DNA from: an uncultured Bacilli bacterium
GTDB lineage: Bacteria > Bacillota_I > Bacilli_A > RF39 > UBA660
Assembly: GCA_949451605.1 (NCBI GenBank)
Contig: CASTSB010000001.1
Location: 1-64,000 of the forward strand
Reading direction: 5' to 3'
Length of the DNA stretch: 64,000 nucleotides
Part shown: positions 16,070-25,021 of the stretch, piece after piece
Layout of the letters: each line of letters opens with the position of its first letter
Numbering within the stretch: position 1 is the first letter of the stretch
Notes under the pieces: generated by a model
The model's input: only the letters and a program-made list of their open reading frames with translations
The model's database searches: none
What the model was told of the DNA's origin: nothing
Position numbers and translations under genes: made by a program

Positions 16070-17974
16070 ATGAAGTTAGAGAAAATAATAACTAGTAAAA
16101 ATTTATCACTAATTATTGTGATGTTTGTGATGGCAATGAGCTGTGCTTATGCATCTTTTAATAGTGTTTTAAATGTAACTGGAACTGTTGCAGATGTTAG
16201 GGTTAAAAGTGATATAAGAATAACAGGTGTTAGAGTAGACGGAACAACTAATGGAGGAGTGTCTGCATCAGAAGATTATAACAAAACAATTGTTCGGGGA
16301 GGGGGTACTTTTACCCAATAGTAATTCAACAATTACATATGCAGTAGATATAACTAATACTGGAAACCAAGAGATGAAGATAGTATCTATTACAGGACTT
16401 CCAGATAATCTAGAATATGTGTTAACTGATTATAATGTTGGAGATAAGCTTTGTGAAAGTGATAAGTGTTCTTTAGGATTTACCAAAATAATTCTCCTAA
16501 CACTTAGATATAAAGCTTGAGGATATTCTCAAGCTTCAACTTTTAATTTAACTTTAAACTTTGATTTTAAACAATTTACTAATAGTTATTTAATAAAATC
16601 TGAATACGCTAATAAGGATACTGTTAAGTACTTAAATACTAGTATAGTTAGAAATAAAATACAATCTGTTAATTTTAAAGATAATGATGAAATATCAAGT
16701 AATGCGGTCTTATTTGGAGATAAGTTGTATTTCGATGTTTCTCATGATCAATCTGATAGTATAAAGTTATATGCAGAAGATATGGATTCTAATGGATTAT
16801 ACGAAATATATTGGTCAAGATGGTGGGGTTAAATTGAATCCCGATTCTAGTCATTTGTTTTCATGTCTTACCAAGGCCACTTATATAGATTCTATTAATT
16901 TAAATACTGATAATGTTGTCAACATGAATAGCATGTTTTATTATTGTTATTCATTAGCAGAATTAGAAGTAGGACATTTTAACATTTCAAATGTAGTAGA
17001 TATAAGTAATATGTTTGCAGGAGAGGCAAGTAATACCATGAAGTTAAAAACTGTAGATGTAAGTAATTGGGATGTTTCTAATGTGAAAATAATGAATGCT
17101 ACATTTGGAATGTCAACTAATGGTGGAGAAAATAGTTTTGAAGTTTTAGATGTTTCTAATTGGAATACTCCTAATGCAATTTCTATGCATAAAATGTTTC
17201 AAGGATGTAATAATTTACAAAGTTTAGATGTTTCAAATTTTGATACATCAAATGTTACAAGTATAGGAAGAATGTTTCAGGATTGCTTTAAGCTTGCAAA
17301 TATAGATGTTAGTAATTTCAATACTTCTAAAGTTACTAATATGGAATTAATGTTTGGAGCATTGGCTCCGTATTCTTATAATATGAATTTTCAGTTAATT
17401 GATGTTAGTCATTTTGATACAAGTAATGTTTCAGATATGGAGAATATGTTTGCAGGTTGCAGTTTAATACTGTTTTAGATGTCTCTAATTTTGATACATC
17501 TAAAGTTACAGATACGAGTTATATGTTTGCTAGATGTAGGAAAATAAAGACTCTGGATCTTAGTAGTTTTAATACAGAAAAAGTGACAACATTTGCGGAG
17601 ATGTTTAGTGATATCAATAATAATTATATGGCTTTAGAAGAAATTAAAGGATTGGAAAATTTCACTGCTCCTAATTGTACTAGAGCAAATCTTATGTTTT
17701 CAAATTGTAATAAATTAAAGGTAATTAACTTATCAAATTTTCAGTCAACTAAGTTATCTTCAACTACTAATATGTTTTATAATTGTTCTTCTTTAGTAAA
17801 TATATATATCTGGATAAGCTTAGCTTTAATTCTATAACTACATCGAGCACAATGTTTTATAAGTGCAACGGTCTGATCTCTATAACTGTAATGGATGCTT
17901 CTGCTCAATCCTTTATTAATGCACGTCTTGCTGATGTAGGTAAAACAGGCGTAACTGTAGAAATTAAAGCTTAA
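16070..17974 (+). pseudogene. Decayed BspA-like leucine-rich-repeat surface protein
   Basis: Pieces of one protein of about 630 residues are spread over all three frames. A signal/anchor region (SLIIVMFVMAMSCAYASFNS) is followed by a beta-rich domain, then at least nine repeats of the DUF285/BspA type (LDVSNFDTSNVT..MFxxC). Breaks: one extra G in GGGGG at 16301-16305; TGA at 16518-16520 with the frame continuing beyond; a shift near 16797-16815; one base lost near 17463-17466; two extra bases in an AT run near 17800-17808. Rejoining the frames restores the repeat pattern exactly. BspA-like proteins adhere to host or bacterial surfaces. A ribosome site is present but no full product can be made. 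Confidence 0.85.
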
Positions 17975-17985
17975 TTAATTATATT

Positions 17986-18017
17986 AACTCTAGTTTATTA
18001 TCTAGAGTTTTTTTATT
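17986..18017 (+). terminator. Rho-independent terminator
   Basis: AACTCTAG (17986-17993) and CTAGAGTT (18002-18009), followed by a T run, after the BspA-like pseudogene. Confidence 0.85.
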
Positions 18018-18040
18018 GTTTGAATCTAATTATTTTGAAA

Positions 18041-18069
18041 TTTACTTAATAAAAATTGCATGTTATACT
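18041..18069 (+). promoter_or_regulatory. Promoter of the P-type ATPase gene
   Basis: TTTACT (18041-18046), a 17-base spacer and TATACT (18064-18069) with an extended TGT in front of the -10. The ATG follows 26 bases later with a GGGTGAT ribosome site. Confidence 0.65.
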
Positions 18070-18095
18070 ATACTAAGATAAGATAGGGTGATAAG

Positions 18096-20714
18096 ATGAA
18101 GGAATTTTATAAATTAAATAAAGATGATTTATTTAACAACTTTAAAACAAAGGAGACTGGTCTTAGTATAAAGGAGGCGAAAAAGAGATTAGAAAAAAAT
18201 GGATATAATGAGCTTCCGAAGCAAAAGAAAGATTCTATTTTTAAAATACTTTTTAGTGAGATAACTGAGCCTATTACTTTGCTTTTAATAGTGGCAGTTC
18301 TTGCTTCTTTTATGGTTGGAGAAGTTACAGATGCAATTGCTATTATTTTTATAATCTTAGTAGATTTAGTAATTGGAGTTTATGAAGAAAATAAGGCGAA
18401 TAAAACAGCAATGGCTTTATCTAACCTTGTAAAAGTTTATGCTAAAGTAATTAGAGATGAGAAGGAATATATCATTTCTTCAAATGAACTAGTGGATGGA
18501 GATATAGTTTTACTTGAATCAGGAGATAAGATACCAGCAGATATTAGAATAATTTCTTCTTCTAACTTGATGGTTGATGAATCCACTTTAACAGGAGAAA
18601 GTGCGGAAATAGAAAAAAATACTGATATAATTAATAAGACTGTTGCGATACATGATCAAAAAAATATGTTGTTTGCCTCTTGCAATGTTGTTAAAGGAAG
18701 ATGTAAGGGAGTGGTTGTTGCGACTGCTCTTTCTACGGAAATTGGTAAAATTGCTGATAAGATAAATAATACAGTTGAAGAAAAATCTCCTTTAACTATT
18801 AGAGTTGAAAAATTTTCTAAACAGATTAGTTTATTAATAATTATTGTTTCTATTGTAATTACAGGATTATTAATTTATAAGGGAGTTTCATATAATGAAG
18901 TGTTTTTATCAGTAATAGCATTATCAGTATCTGCAATGCCTGAGGGTTTGCCTCTTGCACTTACTATGGCGCTTACAATAGCTTCTAATAAAATGGCTAA
19001 GAAGGGTGTGGTTGCTAAGAAGTTATATTCGATTGAATCTTTAGGTAGTTGCACTGTGATTGCTTCAGATAAAACAGGTACTTTGACTGTTAATGAGCAA
19101 ACTGCTAAGAAAATATTGCTTCCTAATATGAATGAATACAATATTAGTGGAGTTGGTTATGATACTAAAGGAACAGTTACTGGTAAAAATTTAAGTAAAG
19201 CTAAAGAAATATCTTATCTTGGTATAATAAATAATGAAGCTAAATTAATAAATGATTCTTATGTGGGGGATTCTATAGATATAGCTTTTAAGGTTTTAGG
19301 ATCTAAGATGAAAGTTGATATAGATGATACTAATATAGTTTCAATGATTCCTTATGAATCGGTTAATAAATATTCTGCTGTTTTTTATGAAAAAAATAAT
19401 AAATATTATTGTACGGTAAAAGGTTCTGTTGAGGAAGTGTTGTCGTTTTGTGACAAAATAGAAGGTTTAAAAGAATTTAATAAGGATAAAATATTCTTAC
19501 AAAATGAAACTTTAGCAGGAGAAGGTTATCGTGTAATTGCTATTGCTAGTGGAGAGGTGGAGAAAAAAGATAACTATTCTATTAATGATATTGGAAATTT
19601 GACATTTAAAGGATTAGTTGGTTTTATTGATCCAATAAGAAAAGAAGTAATCAAATCTATTAGTCAATGTAGAGAGGCAGGAATTAAAGTTTTAATGATA
19701 ACTGGAGATCACCCTCTTACTGCTTTTGCAATTGGTAAAGAACTTAAACTTGTATCTAAATACGATCAGGTTACAACAGGTAAAGAAGTAGATGAATATT
19801 TTGAGAAAGGATTTGAAAAGTTTGATGAATTTGTTAGAAGTCATCAAATATTTAGTAGAGTTACTCCACTACAAAAACTAGAAATTGTAGAGTCTTTAAA
19901 AAGACAAGGAGAGTTTGTTGCGGTTACAGGAGATGGAGTAAATGACGCCCCAGCTTTAAGAACGTCTAATATTGGTGTTGCTATGGGAAGCGGTACTGAT
20001 GTTGCTAAAGAAACAGCAAAAATGATTGTTATTGATGATAATTTTACGTCTATTGTTGAAAGTGTTAGAGAAGGAAGAGTTGCTTATTCAAATATTAGAA
20101 AGATAATTTATTTTCTTATTTCTTCTGGTCTTGCAGAAATATTATTTTTCTTACTTGCCCTAATTTTTGATATGCCTTCACCATTAGTAGCTATACAATT
20201 GTTATGGCTTAATGTTGTGACAGATGGAATCCAAGATTTATCTTTATCTTTTGAAAGAGGAGAAGATAATATAATGAAAGAAAAGCCAAGAAGTCCCAAA
20301 GAATCTTTATTTGATAAAGAGTTATTTTCTGAAATATTAGTTTCTGGAGTTTTTATGGGGCTTTTGGTTTTTGGATTTTTCTATTATTTAATGAATGTAG
20401 TTAATATGCCACTTAATGTAGCAAGAGGTTATGTTATGGCTTTAATGGTTCTTTTACAAAACACTCATGTATTTAATTGTAGAAGTGAAAGAAATTCTTG
20501 TTTTTCTTCTAATATACCAGTTAATAAAATTGTTTATTTAGGTGTTATTGGTTCTGTGCTTTTAGAGGTAATAGTAATGGAATTTGACTTTTTAGCTAAA
20601 TATTTACAAACTGTATCTATTCCTTTAATGAACTTATTTTATATATTTTTGATATCTACTAGTGTTATATTTTTGATGGAAACTTATAAAAAAATTAGAT
20701 ATCGTAAGAATTAA
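18096..20714 (+). CDS. Cation-transporting P-type ATPase (Ca2+-type, PMCA/SERCA-like)
   Basis: An 872-residue P2-type ATPase: actuator TGES (VDESTLTGES), membrane motif PEGLP, phosphorylated Asp325 in DKTGTLT, nucleotide domain KGSVEEVL, MITGDHPLTA and hinge GDGVNDAPAL, then the last membrane segments. PEGLP and the overall length are those of bacterial Ca2+ ATPases, which expel calcium. Ion specificity is inferred. No regulator or partner lies beside it; the gene has its own promoter, and the transketolase gene follows after 39 bases. Confidence 0.9.
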   Translation: MKEFYKLNKDDLFNNFKTKETGLSIKEAKKRLEKNGYNELPKQKKDSIFKILFSEITEPITLLLIVAVLASFMVGEVTDAIAIIFIILVDLVIGVYEENKANKTAMALSNLVKVYAKVIRDEKEYIISSNELVDGDIVLLESGDKIPADIRIISSSNLMVDESTLTGESAEIEKNTDIINKTVAIHDQKNMLFASCNVVKGRCKGVVVATALSTEIGKIADKINNTVEEKSPLTIRVEKFSKQISLLIIIVSIVITGLLIYKGVSYNEVFLSVIALSVSAMPEGLPLALTMALTIASNKMAKKGVVAKKLYSIESLGSCTVIASDKTGTLTVNEQTAKKILLPNMNEYNISGVGYDTKGTVTGKNLSKAKEISYLGIINNEAKLINDSYVGDSIDIAFKVLGSKMKVDIDDTNIVSMIPYESVNKYSAVFYEKNNKYYCTVKGSVEEVLSFCDKIEGLKEFNKDKIFLQNETLAGEGYRVIAIASGEVEKKDNYSINDIGNLTFKGLVGFIDPIRKEVIKSISQCREAGIKVLMITGDHPLTAFAIGKELKLVSKYDQVTTGKEVDEYFEKGFEKFDEFVRSHQIFSRVTPLQKLEIVESLKRQGEFVAVTGDGVNDAPALRTSNIGVAMGSGTDVAKETAKMIVIDDNFTSIVESVREGRVAYSNIRKIIYFLISSGLAEILFFLLALIFDMPSPLVAIQLLWLNVVTDGIQDLSLSFERGEDNIMKEKPRSPKESLFDKELFSEILVSGVFMGLLVFGFFYYLMNVVNMPLNVARGYVMALMVLLQNTHVFNCRSERNSCFSSNIPVNKIVYLGVIGSVLLEVIVMEFDFLAKYLQTVSIPLMNLFYIFLISTSVIFLMETYKKIRYRKN

Positions 20715-20720
20715 ATAGTG

Positions 20721-20729
20721 TGTTATAAT
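20721..20729 (+). promoter_or_regulatory. Extended -10 promoter of tkt
   Basis: TGTTATAAT (TATAAT 20724-20729 preceded by TGT) lies 24 bases before the TTG start of the transketolase gene. No -35 match is seen. Confidence 0.5.
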
Positions 20730-20753
20730 AATTAAAAAAAGGAGGGATTTTTC

Positions 20754-22745
20754 TTGATTACTAAGAGAAATGACGACTCAGAAATTAATCAATTAAAGAT
20801 TATTGACCAAATAAGATGTATTGGTATTGATATGATAAGTGCAGCTAAATCTGGACATCCAGGTATTGTTTTAGGAGCTGCACCAATTATGTATACATTG
20901 TTTGCTCATCACTTAAATTTTGATTCTAAAAAGCCTGATTTTTTTGGAAGAGATCGATTTGTAATGTCGGCAGGACATGGATCAGCATTACTTTATGCTA
21001 CTATGTATGTTGCTGGTTATCCAATATCTTTAAGTGATTTAAAAGAATTTAGAAAGCTTGATTCTATTACTCCTGGACATCCTGAATATAAGAAGACTCC
21101 TGGAGTTGATGCAACTACTGGACCTTTAGGTCAAGGAATTGCTACTGCTGTTGGAATGGCAATAGCTGAGGCAAAGTTTGAAAATATATTTAATACTCCA
21201 AAGAAAAATATGATTGATTATTATACTTATTGTTTATGTAGTGATGGAGATTTAATGGAAGGTGTATCGTATGAGGCTTGCTCTCTTGCAGGTACATTAG
21301 GTCTTAATAAATTAATTGTTTTATATGATTCTAATAATATATGTTTAGATGGACAAACTGATAAGACATTTAATGAAGATATTGCGATGCGTTTTGTATC
21401 TCAAGGATGGAATGTTATTTCTGTTCCAGATGGAGAGAATATAGAAAGTATTTCGAAAGCTATTGAAGAAGCAAAAAATAGTACGGATAAGCCAACACTT
21501 ATTGAAGTTAAAACGACAATTGGAAAATTCTCTAAACTAGAAGGTACAAATAAAGTACACGGTTCTCCTCTTGATCAAGATGATATAACTTCTATTAAAG
21601 AAAAACTTAAAGTCCGTGATATTCCTTTTACAATTTCTCAAGCTTGTATGGATGATATGCAATATTTAATTAAAGAAAGATGCAGTAAGTTAGTAGCTAA
21701 TTTTGAAAAAAATTACCAAGAATTAGAAAACGATAAAAAAGAGTTCCTTGATTATTTAATGAGCGAAGATAAGCAAACTAAACTTAATGATTTAGTTTAT
21801 GAGCCTGATGAAGAATTAAAAGAGTCTACAAGAATTACCTCTTATAAAATTTTAAATTCGATAGTACCAAATCATAAAGAAATGTTTGGCGGAAGTGCTG
21901 ATCTTTTTGGTGCTAATAAAACTTATGTTGAAAATATTTCTGATTTTAGTCATGAAAATAGAAGTGGTGGTAATATATTTTTCGGTGTTAGGGAACATGC
22001 GATGGGAGCTATTTTAAATGGACTTGCTCTATCAGGGTTTAGACCATATGGCTCTACTTTCTTGAGCTTTTCTGATTATATGAAACCAGCTATTAGACTT
22101 GCTTGTATGATGGATCTTCCTGTTACATATATTTTTAGTCATGATTCTATTAGTGTAGGAGAAGATGGACCAACTCATCAACCTATTGAGCAGTTATCTA
22201 ATTTGAGAACAATTCCTAATTTAGATGTTTTTAGACCTGCAGATGCTAATGAAGTAATTGGTACTTATAGGGCTATTGCGAATAAGAATAGTGGACCAAG
22301 TGCAATAATATTATCTAGAAATACTACTCCAATTTTAAAAAATACTAATGTTTTAGAAGTTGAAAAGGGTGGATATATAGTTTATGAACCAATGAAGAAG
22401 CCAGATGGTATAATTATTTCATCGGGTGAAGAGGTTCACACTTGTTTAGAGGTTGCTGAAAGATTACAAACAAAAGGACTTCAAGTTCGAGTAGTTTCTG
22501 TTCCTAATTTAATAAGATTTTTAAATCAAGATGATGAATATTTTGAAAGTGTTCTTCCAGTAGAAGTAAGAAAGATTGTTGTAGAAGCTGGTACTCCTTA
22601 TATTTGGAGTAGTATAGTGTTTAATGAAAAGAATATAATCTCAGTAAATACTTATGGAGAAAGTGGAAGTAAAGACGATCTTTACAAAAAATTTGAATTA
22701 GATGCTGATTCATTAGAAGAAAAAATTGAAACACTATTAAAATAA
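20754..22745 (+). CDS. tkt: Transketolase
   Basis: A 663-residue transketolase: N-terminal GHPG and HGSALLY, the thiamine diphosphate motif SDGDLMEGVSYEA...LYDSNN, the conserved Glu in GVREHAMGAI, aromatic pocket STFLSFSDYM and phosphate-binding HDSISVGEDGPTHQPIEQL. It exchanges two-carbon units between sugar phosphates in the pentose phosphate pathway. The start is TTG 20754, eight bases after GGAGG (20741-20745). It is followed by sirA and yneF, the same order as in Bacillus subtilis, which supports vertical inheritance. Confidence 0.97.
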   Translation: MITKRNDDSEINQLKIIDQIRCIGIDMISAAKSGHPGIVLGAAPIMYTLFAHHLNFDSKKPDFFGRDRFVMSAGHGSALLYATMYVAGYPISLSDLKEFRKLDSITPGHPEYKKTPGVDATTGPLGQGIATAVGMAIAEAKFENIFNTPKKNMIDYYTYCLCSDGDLMEGVSYEACSLAGTLGLNKLIVLYDSNNICLDGQTDKTFNEDIAMRFVSQGWNVISVPDGENIESISKAIEEAKNSTDKPTLIEVKTTIGKFSKLEGTNKVHGSPLDQDDITSIKEKLKVRDIPFTISQACMDDMQYLIKERCSKLVANFEKNYQELENDKKEFLDYLMSEDKQTKLNDLVYEPDEELKESTRITSYKILNSIVPNHKEMFGGSADLFGANKTYVENISDFSHENRSGGNIFFGVREHAMGAILNGLALSGFRPYGSTFLSFSDYMKPAIRLACMMDLPVTYIFSHDSISVGEDGPTHQPIEQLSNLRTIPNLDVFRPADANEVIGTYRAIANKNSGPSAIILSRNTTPILKNTNVLEVEKGGYIVYEPMKKPDGIIISSGEEVHTCLEVAERLQTKGLQVRVVSVPNLIRFLNQDDEYFESVLPVEVRKIVVEAGTPYIWSSIVFNEKNIISVNTYGESGSKDDLYKKFELDADSLEEKIETLLK

Positions 22746-22804
22746 TATTCTTCGACATAAATAGACTTTTATATTTGTTACTATAAAAAAGAAGGTGATA
22801 AGTA

Positions 22805-23209
22805 ATGAGAGTCTATTTTATTTTTCAAATAAAAGAAGAATTTAAAAATATGTATAATGGAAGAGAAAGTAATCTTTATCAAATATTAAAAAGTATTTAT
22901 AGACTTAGTTCTTCTGAAGTAGTATATGGATATAATTTACTTAGACAAGTAACTATTCCTTTGGATAAAGAATTATTGGATAGAGATTTGTTTGTAAAAT
23001 TACATGCTGAGTATCCTTATTCTAAAAGAGATGATATTCATTATTATAATCAACTTTATAAAAATGAAATTAGTAGGTTGATAATTAAAAAAGGCTACAT
23101 GAGGCTGGAAGCAGAACAAGATAATTCTACATTTTTTGATATTTTAAAACAGTATTCAGATAGTTTCTTTGTTTGTGATTTTAATAAGCTTAAGTTTTTC
23201 TTTCTATAA
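22805..23209 (+). CDS. sirA: Sporulation inhibitor of replication SirA-like
   Basis: A 134-residue protein starting MRVYFIFQIKEEFKNMYNGRES, which matches the SirA/YneE family opening (YxIKEEFxxxYxGRES), and ending FFVCDFNKLKFFFL, similar to the family's C-terminal end. SirA binds DnaA domain I and blocks new replication rounds at the onset of sporulation. The position between tkt and yneF is that of sirA in Bacillus, which adds independent support. AAGGTGAT (22792-22799) precedes the ATG. Confidence 0.78.
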   Translation: MRVYFIFQIKEEFKNMYNGRESNLYQILKSIYRLSSSEVVYGYNLLRQVTIPLDKELLDRDLFVKLHAEYPYSKRDDIHYYNQLYKNEISRLIIKKGYMRLEAEQDNSTFFDILKQYSDSFFVCDFNKLKFFFL

Positions 23210-23220
23210 ATATAAAAAAC

Positions 23221-23249
23221 TTGTAAATAGAGAAAAAATTAGATAGAAT
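23221..23249 (+). promoter_or_regulatory. Promoter of yneF
   Basis: TTGTAA (23221-23226), a 17-base spacer and TAGAAT (23244-23249), 24 bases before the yneF start. This suggests the small gene is also transcribed independently of sirA. Confidence 0.65.
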
Positions 23250-23272
23250 AAATACATGAGAGGAGATATATT

Positions 23273-23482
23273 ATGTTACAAGACATTTTAATTTTACTTG
23301 TTGGACTAGTAATTGGGCTAGTTGTTGGTTTTTTTGCAGCAAGACATTTTATGCAAAAGTATTTAAAACAAAATCCTCCAATTAATGAAGAGATGATTAA
23401 AACTTTAATGATGCAAATGGGAAGAAAACCAAATCAAAAACAAATTAATCAAATGATGAAATCAATGTCAAAATACCAATAA
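23273..23482 (+). CDS. yneF: UPF0154 membrane protein YneF
   Basis: A 69-residue protein with one N-terminal membrane span ([19 protein letters not shown]) and a short basic cytoplasmic tail with [19 protein letters not shown] and [13 protein letters not shown], the conserved signature of UPF0154. Its function is unknown. Its place after tkt-sirA is conserved in Bacilli. GAGGAG precedes the ATG, and the terminator stem begins within the last codons. Confidence 0.92.
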   Translation: MLQDILILLVGLVIGLVVGFFAARHFMQKYLKQNPPINEEMIKTLMMQMGRKPNQKQINQMMKSMSKYQ

Positions 23483-23498
23483 TTGGTATTTTTTTTTG
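23471..23498 (+). terminator. Rho-independent terminator overlapping the yneF stop
   Basis: AAATACC (23471-23477) pairs with GGTATTT (23485-23491), with longer possible pairing through CAAT/ATTG, followed by about eight T. Confidence 0.8.
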
Positions 23499-23507
23499 CT
23501 ATTTATA

Positions 23508-23516
23508 TGTTATACT
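23508..23516 (+). promoter_or_regulatory. Extended -10 promoter of the tandem secreted-protein genes
   Basis: TGTTATACT (TATACT 23511-23516) lies 24 bases before the ATG at 23540. No clear -35 is seen. Confidence 0.5.
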
Positions 23517-23539
23517 TCTTTATAGTAGGAGTTTAAATT

Positions 23540-24241
23540 ATGTTAAATAATAAATATAAAGATAAAAGAATATTTTCTGTCATTCTTCTTATTTTTGTAT
23601 TTTGTCTTTCTATTGGACTTGCGTTATTTTCAAGTTCATTAAATATTAAATCAACAACTACTGTTAGTCCTTCTAAAGATAACTTTAAGTTAATAGCTAC
23701 TTGTACTTATAATGGAACAGGGGATTGTGAAGTCACTCCAACTTCTGATGATCCAGTGTTAGCTGAAAATTCATCTAAAGCAGTGATTGAAAATACAACA
23801 AATGGTATGGTTATAAGAAATTTAAACTTTTATTTAACTAAACCAGGGGATAAAATTAAGTATTCATTTTATGTAAGAAATAATGGACAATATACTGCTT
23901 ATATGAAAAATTATGGAGTAAGAAATGTTGAAGGTACTCAAAAAGTTATAAAATGCACACCAGGAGAAGGTACCTCAGAAAGTATGGTTTCTAGTTTCTG
24001 TAGTGGGTTTTCACTATTTTTAAATTTTAGTACTGGAGCTTCTTCATCTTCTGGAGTTATGTATGGTGGAGCATGGGAACGTGATTTAAATAGTAGTCTT
24101 CCTATGAGTCCTAATTCATATAGACAAGTATCTATTGAGTTAACTTATAGTACTTCATCCAGTGTGGTGAGAGTGGATGGACCATTGACAGTAGAAATGG
24201 GAGAAATGTATATAAATTATTCTTCAGTTCCTAATTCATAA
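23540..24241 (+). CDS. Secreted beta-rich protein, first of a tandem pair
   Basis: A 233-residue protein with a membrane/signal segment at residues 10-30 ending GLALFSSSLNIKSTTTV, which resembles the N-terminus of SipW-processed TasA/camelysin-like proteins. The rest is Ser/Thr-rich with regularly spaced cysteines, NNGQYTAYMKNYG and a C-terminal VDGPLTVEMGEMYINY. It is clearly paralogous to the next gene (shared NGQYTA, TPGEGTS/TAGEGTS, DGPxTVExGxMYxNY). A wall-associated or fibre-forming role is only an inference. No cell-wall anchor signal is present. Confidence 0.7.
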   Translation: MLNNKYKDKRIFSVILLIFVFCLSIGLALFSSSLNIKSTTTVSPSKDNFKLIATCTYNGTGDCEVTPTSDDPVLAENSSKAVIENTTNGMVIRNLNFYLTKPGDKIKYSFYVRNNGQYTAYMKNYGVRNVEGTQKVIKCTPGEGTSESMVSSFCSGFSLFLNFSTGASSSSGVMYGGAWERDLNSSLPMSPNSYRQVSIELTYSTSSSVVRVDGPLTVEMGEMYINYSSVPNS

Positions 24242-24261
24242 AAAATTAAAGAGGTGTTAAT

Positions 24262-24957
24262 ATGAGAAATCAAAGAAAAAATAAAATGATATTTATTGGT
24301 ATTTTAGCTTTAGTAGTAGGGAGTATAACTATAGGGTTTGCAGCATTTTCCAATGTTTTAACTATTAGATCAAGCGCAACAGTTAATCCTGATCCCTCAA
24401 CATTTAATGTGAGTTTGTCATGTGCTACTGATAGTATTGATAAAAGTTGTGAAATTGCTCCTACTTCTGATAATACTTCAGTAGCAACTAATTCATCTAA
24501 AGCTTCAATTTCGGCTGATGGAAAAACTTTATCTAATATAGGAGCAGCATTTACAGAACCAGGACAATCAGTTTCTTATACTGTTCATGCTTATAATGCT
24601 GGACAATATACAGCTTGGGTACAAGAGCATGGACAAGATGGAGTAAATTCGACTTCTAATACAAGGGTTTGTACAGCGGGAGAAGGCACTTCACAAGAGT
24701 TAGCAGATGCTGTTTGTCACGATAGTATTTCACTTTTATATACAATAGGTGAATTTAGTTCTTTTGGCGCAGGTACTCATTGGTATAGTTCTGCTCCACC
24801 TGTAGAATTAAAGCTTGGAAAGCAACAGTATCATGATATTACTATTACTATTAAATATAAAGACGGAGGAGCAAGAGCAGACGGACCTTTTACAGTAGAG
24901 TTTGGAGATATGTATTTCAATTATGGTACTACTTCGCCAAAAGACTATACAAGTTAA
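24262..24957 (+). CDS. Secreted beta-rich protein, second of a tandem pair
   Basis: A 231-residue paralogue of the preceding gene, 20 bases downstream with its own GAGGTG ribosome site. It has the same N-terminal segment (GFAAFSNVLTIRSSATVNP), four to six cysteines at matching places, NAGQYTAWVQEHG, TAGEGTS and the closing DGPFTVEFGDMYFNYG. The pair is probably a tandem duplication transcribed together. Function unknown; the signal region suggests export by a SipW-type peptidase, which is not encoded in this window. Confidence 0.7.
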   Translation: MRNQRKNKMIFIGILALVVGSITIGFAAFSNVLTIRSSATVNPDPSTFNVSLSCATDSIDKSCEIAPTSDNTSVATNSSKASISADGKTLSNIGAAFTEPGQSVSYTVHAYNAGQYTAWVQEHGQDGVNSTSNTRVCTAGEGTSQELADAVCHDSISLLYTIGEFSSFGAGTHWYSSAPPVELKLGKQQYHDITITIKYKDGGARADGPFTVEFGDMYFNYGTTSPKDYTS

Positions 24958-24962
24958 TATAG

Positions 24963-24989
24963 ATAAGTGATGTATACTTATTTTTTTTT
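24963..24989 (+). terminator. Rho-independent terminator
   Basis: ATAAGT (24963-24968) pairs with ACTTAT (24976-24981), then a run of T. It is a short stem, but well placed after the secreted pair. Confidence 0.6.
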
Positions 24990-25021
24990 ATGATATAATA
25001 TCAAAGAAGTTGGTGATACAA

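Noticed and set aside
16518-16520. TGA followed by long in-frame sequence, suggesting TGA could encode Trp (code 4).
   Set aside because: Other genes here use TGA as a real stop (for example the response regulator at 6808 and the CAP protein at 49526), and long genes such as uvrC, tkt and mutL contain no in-frame TGA. The same gene has four frame breaks, so it is simply broken.
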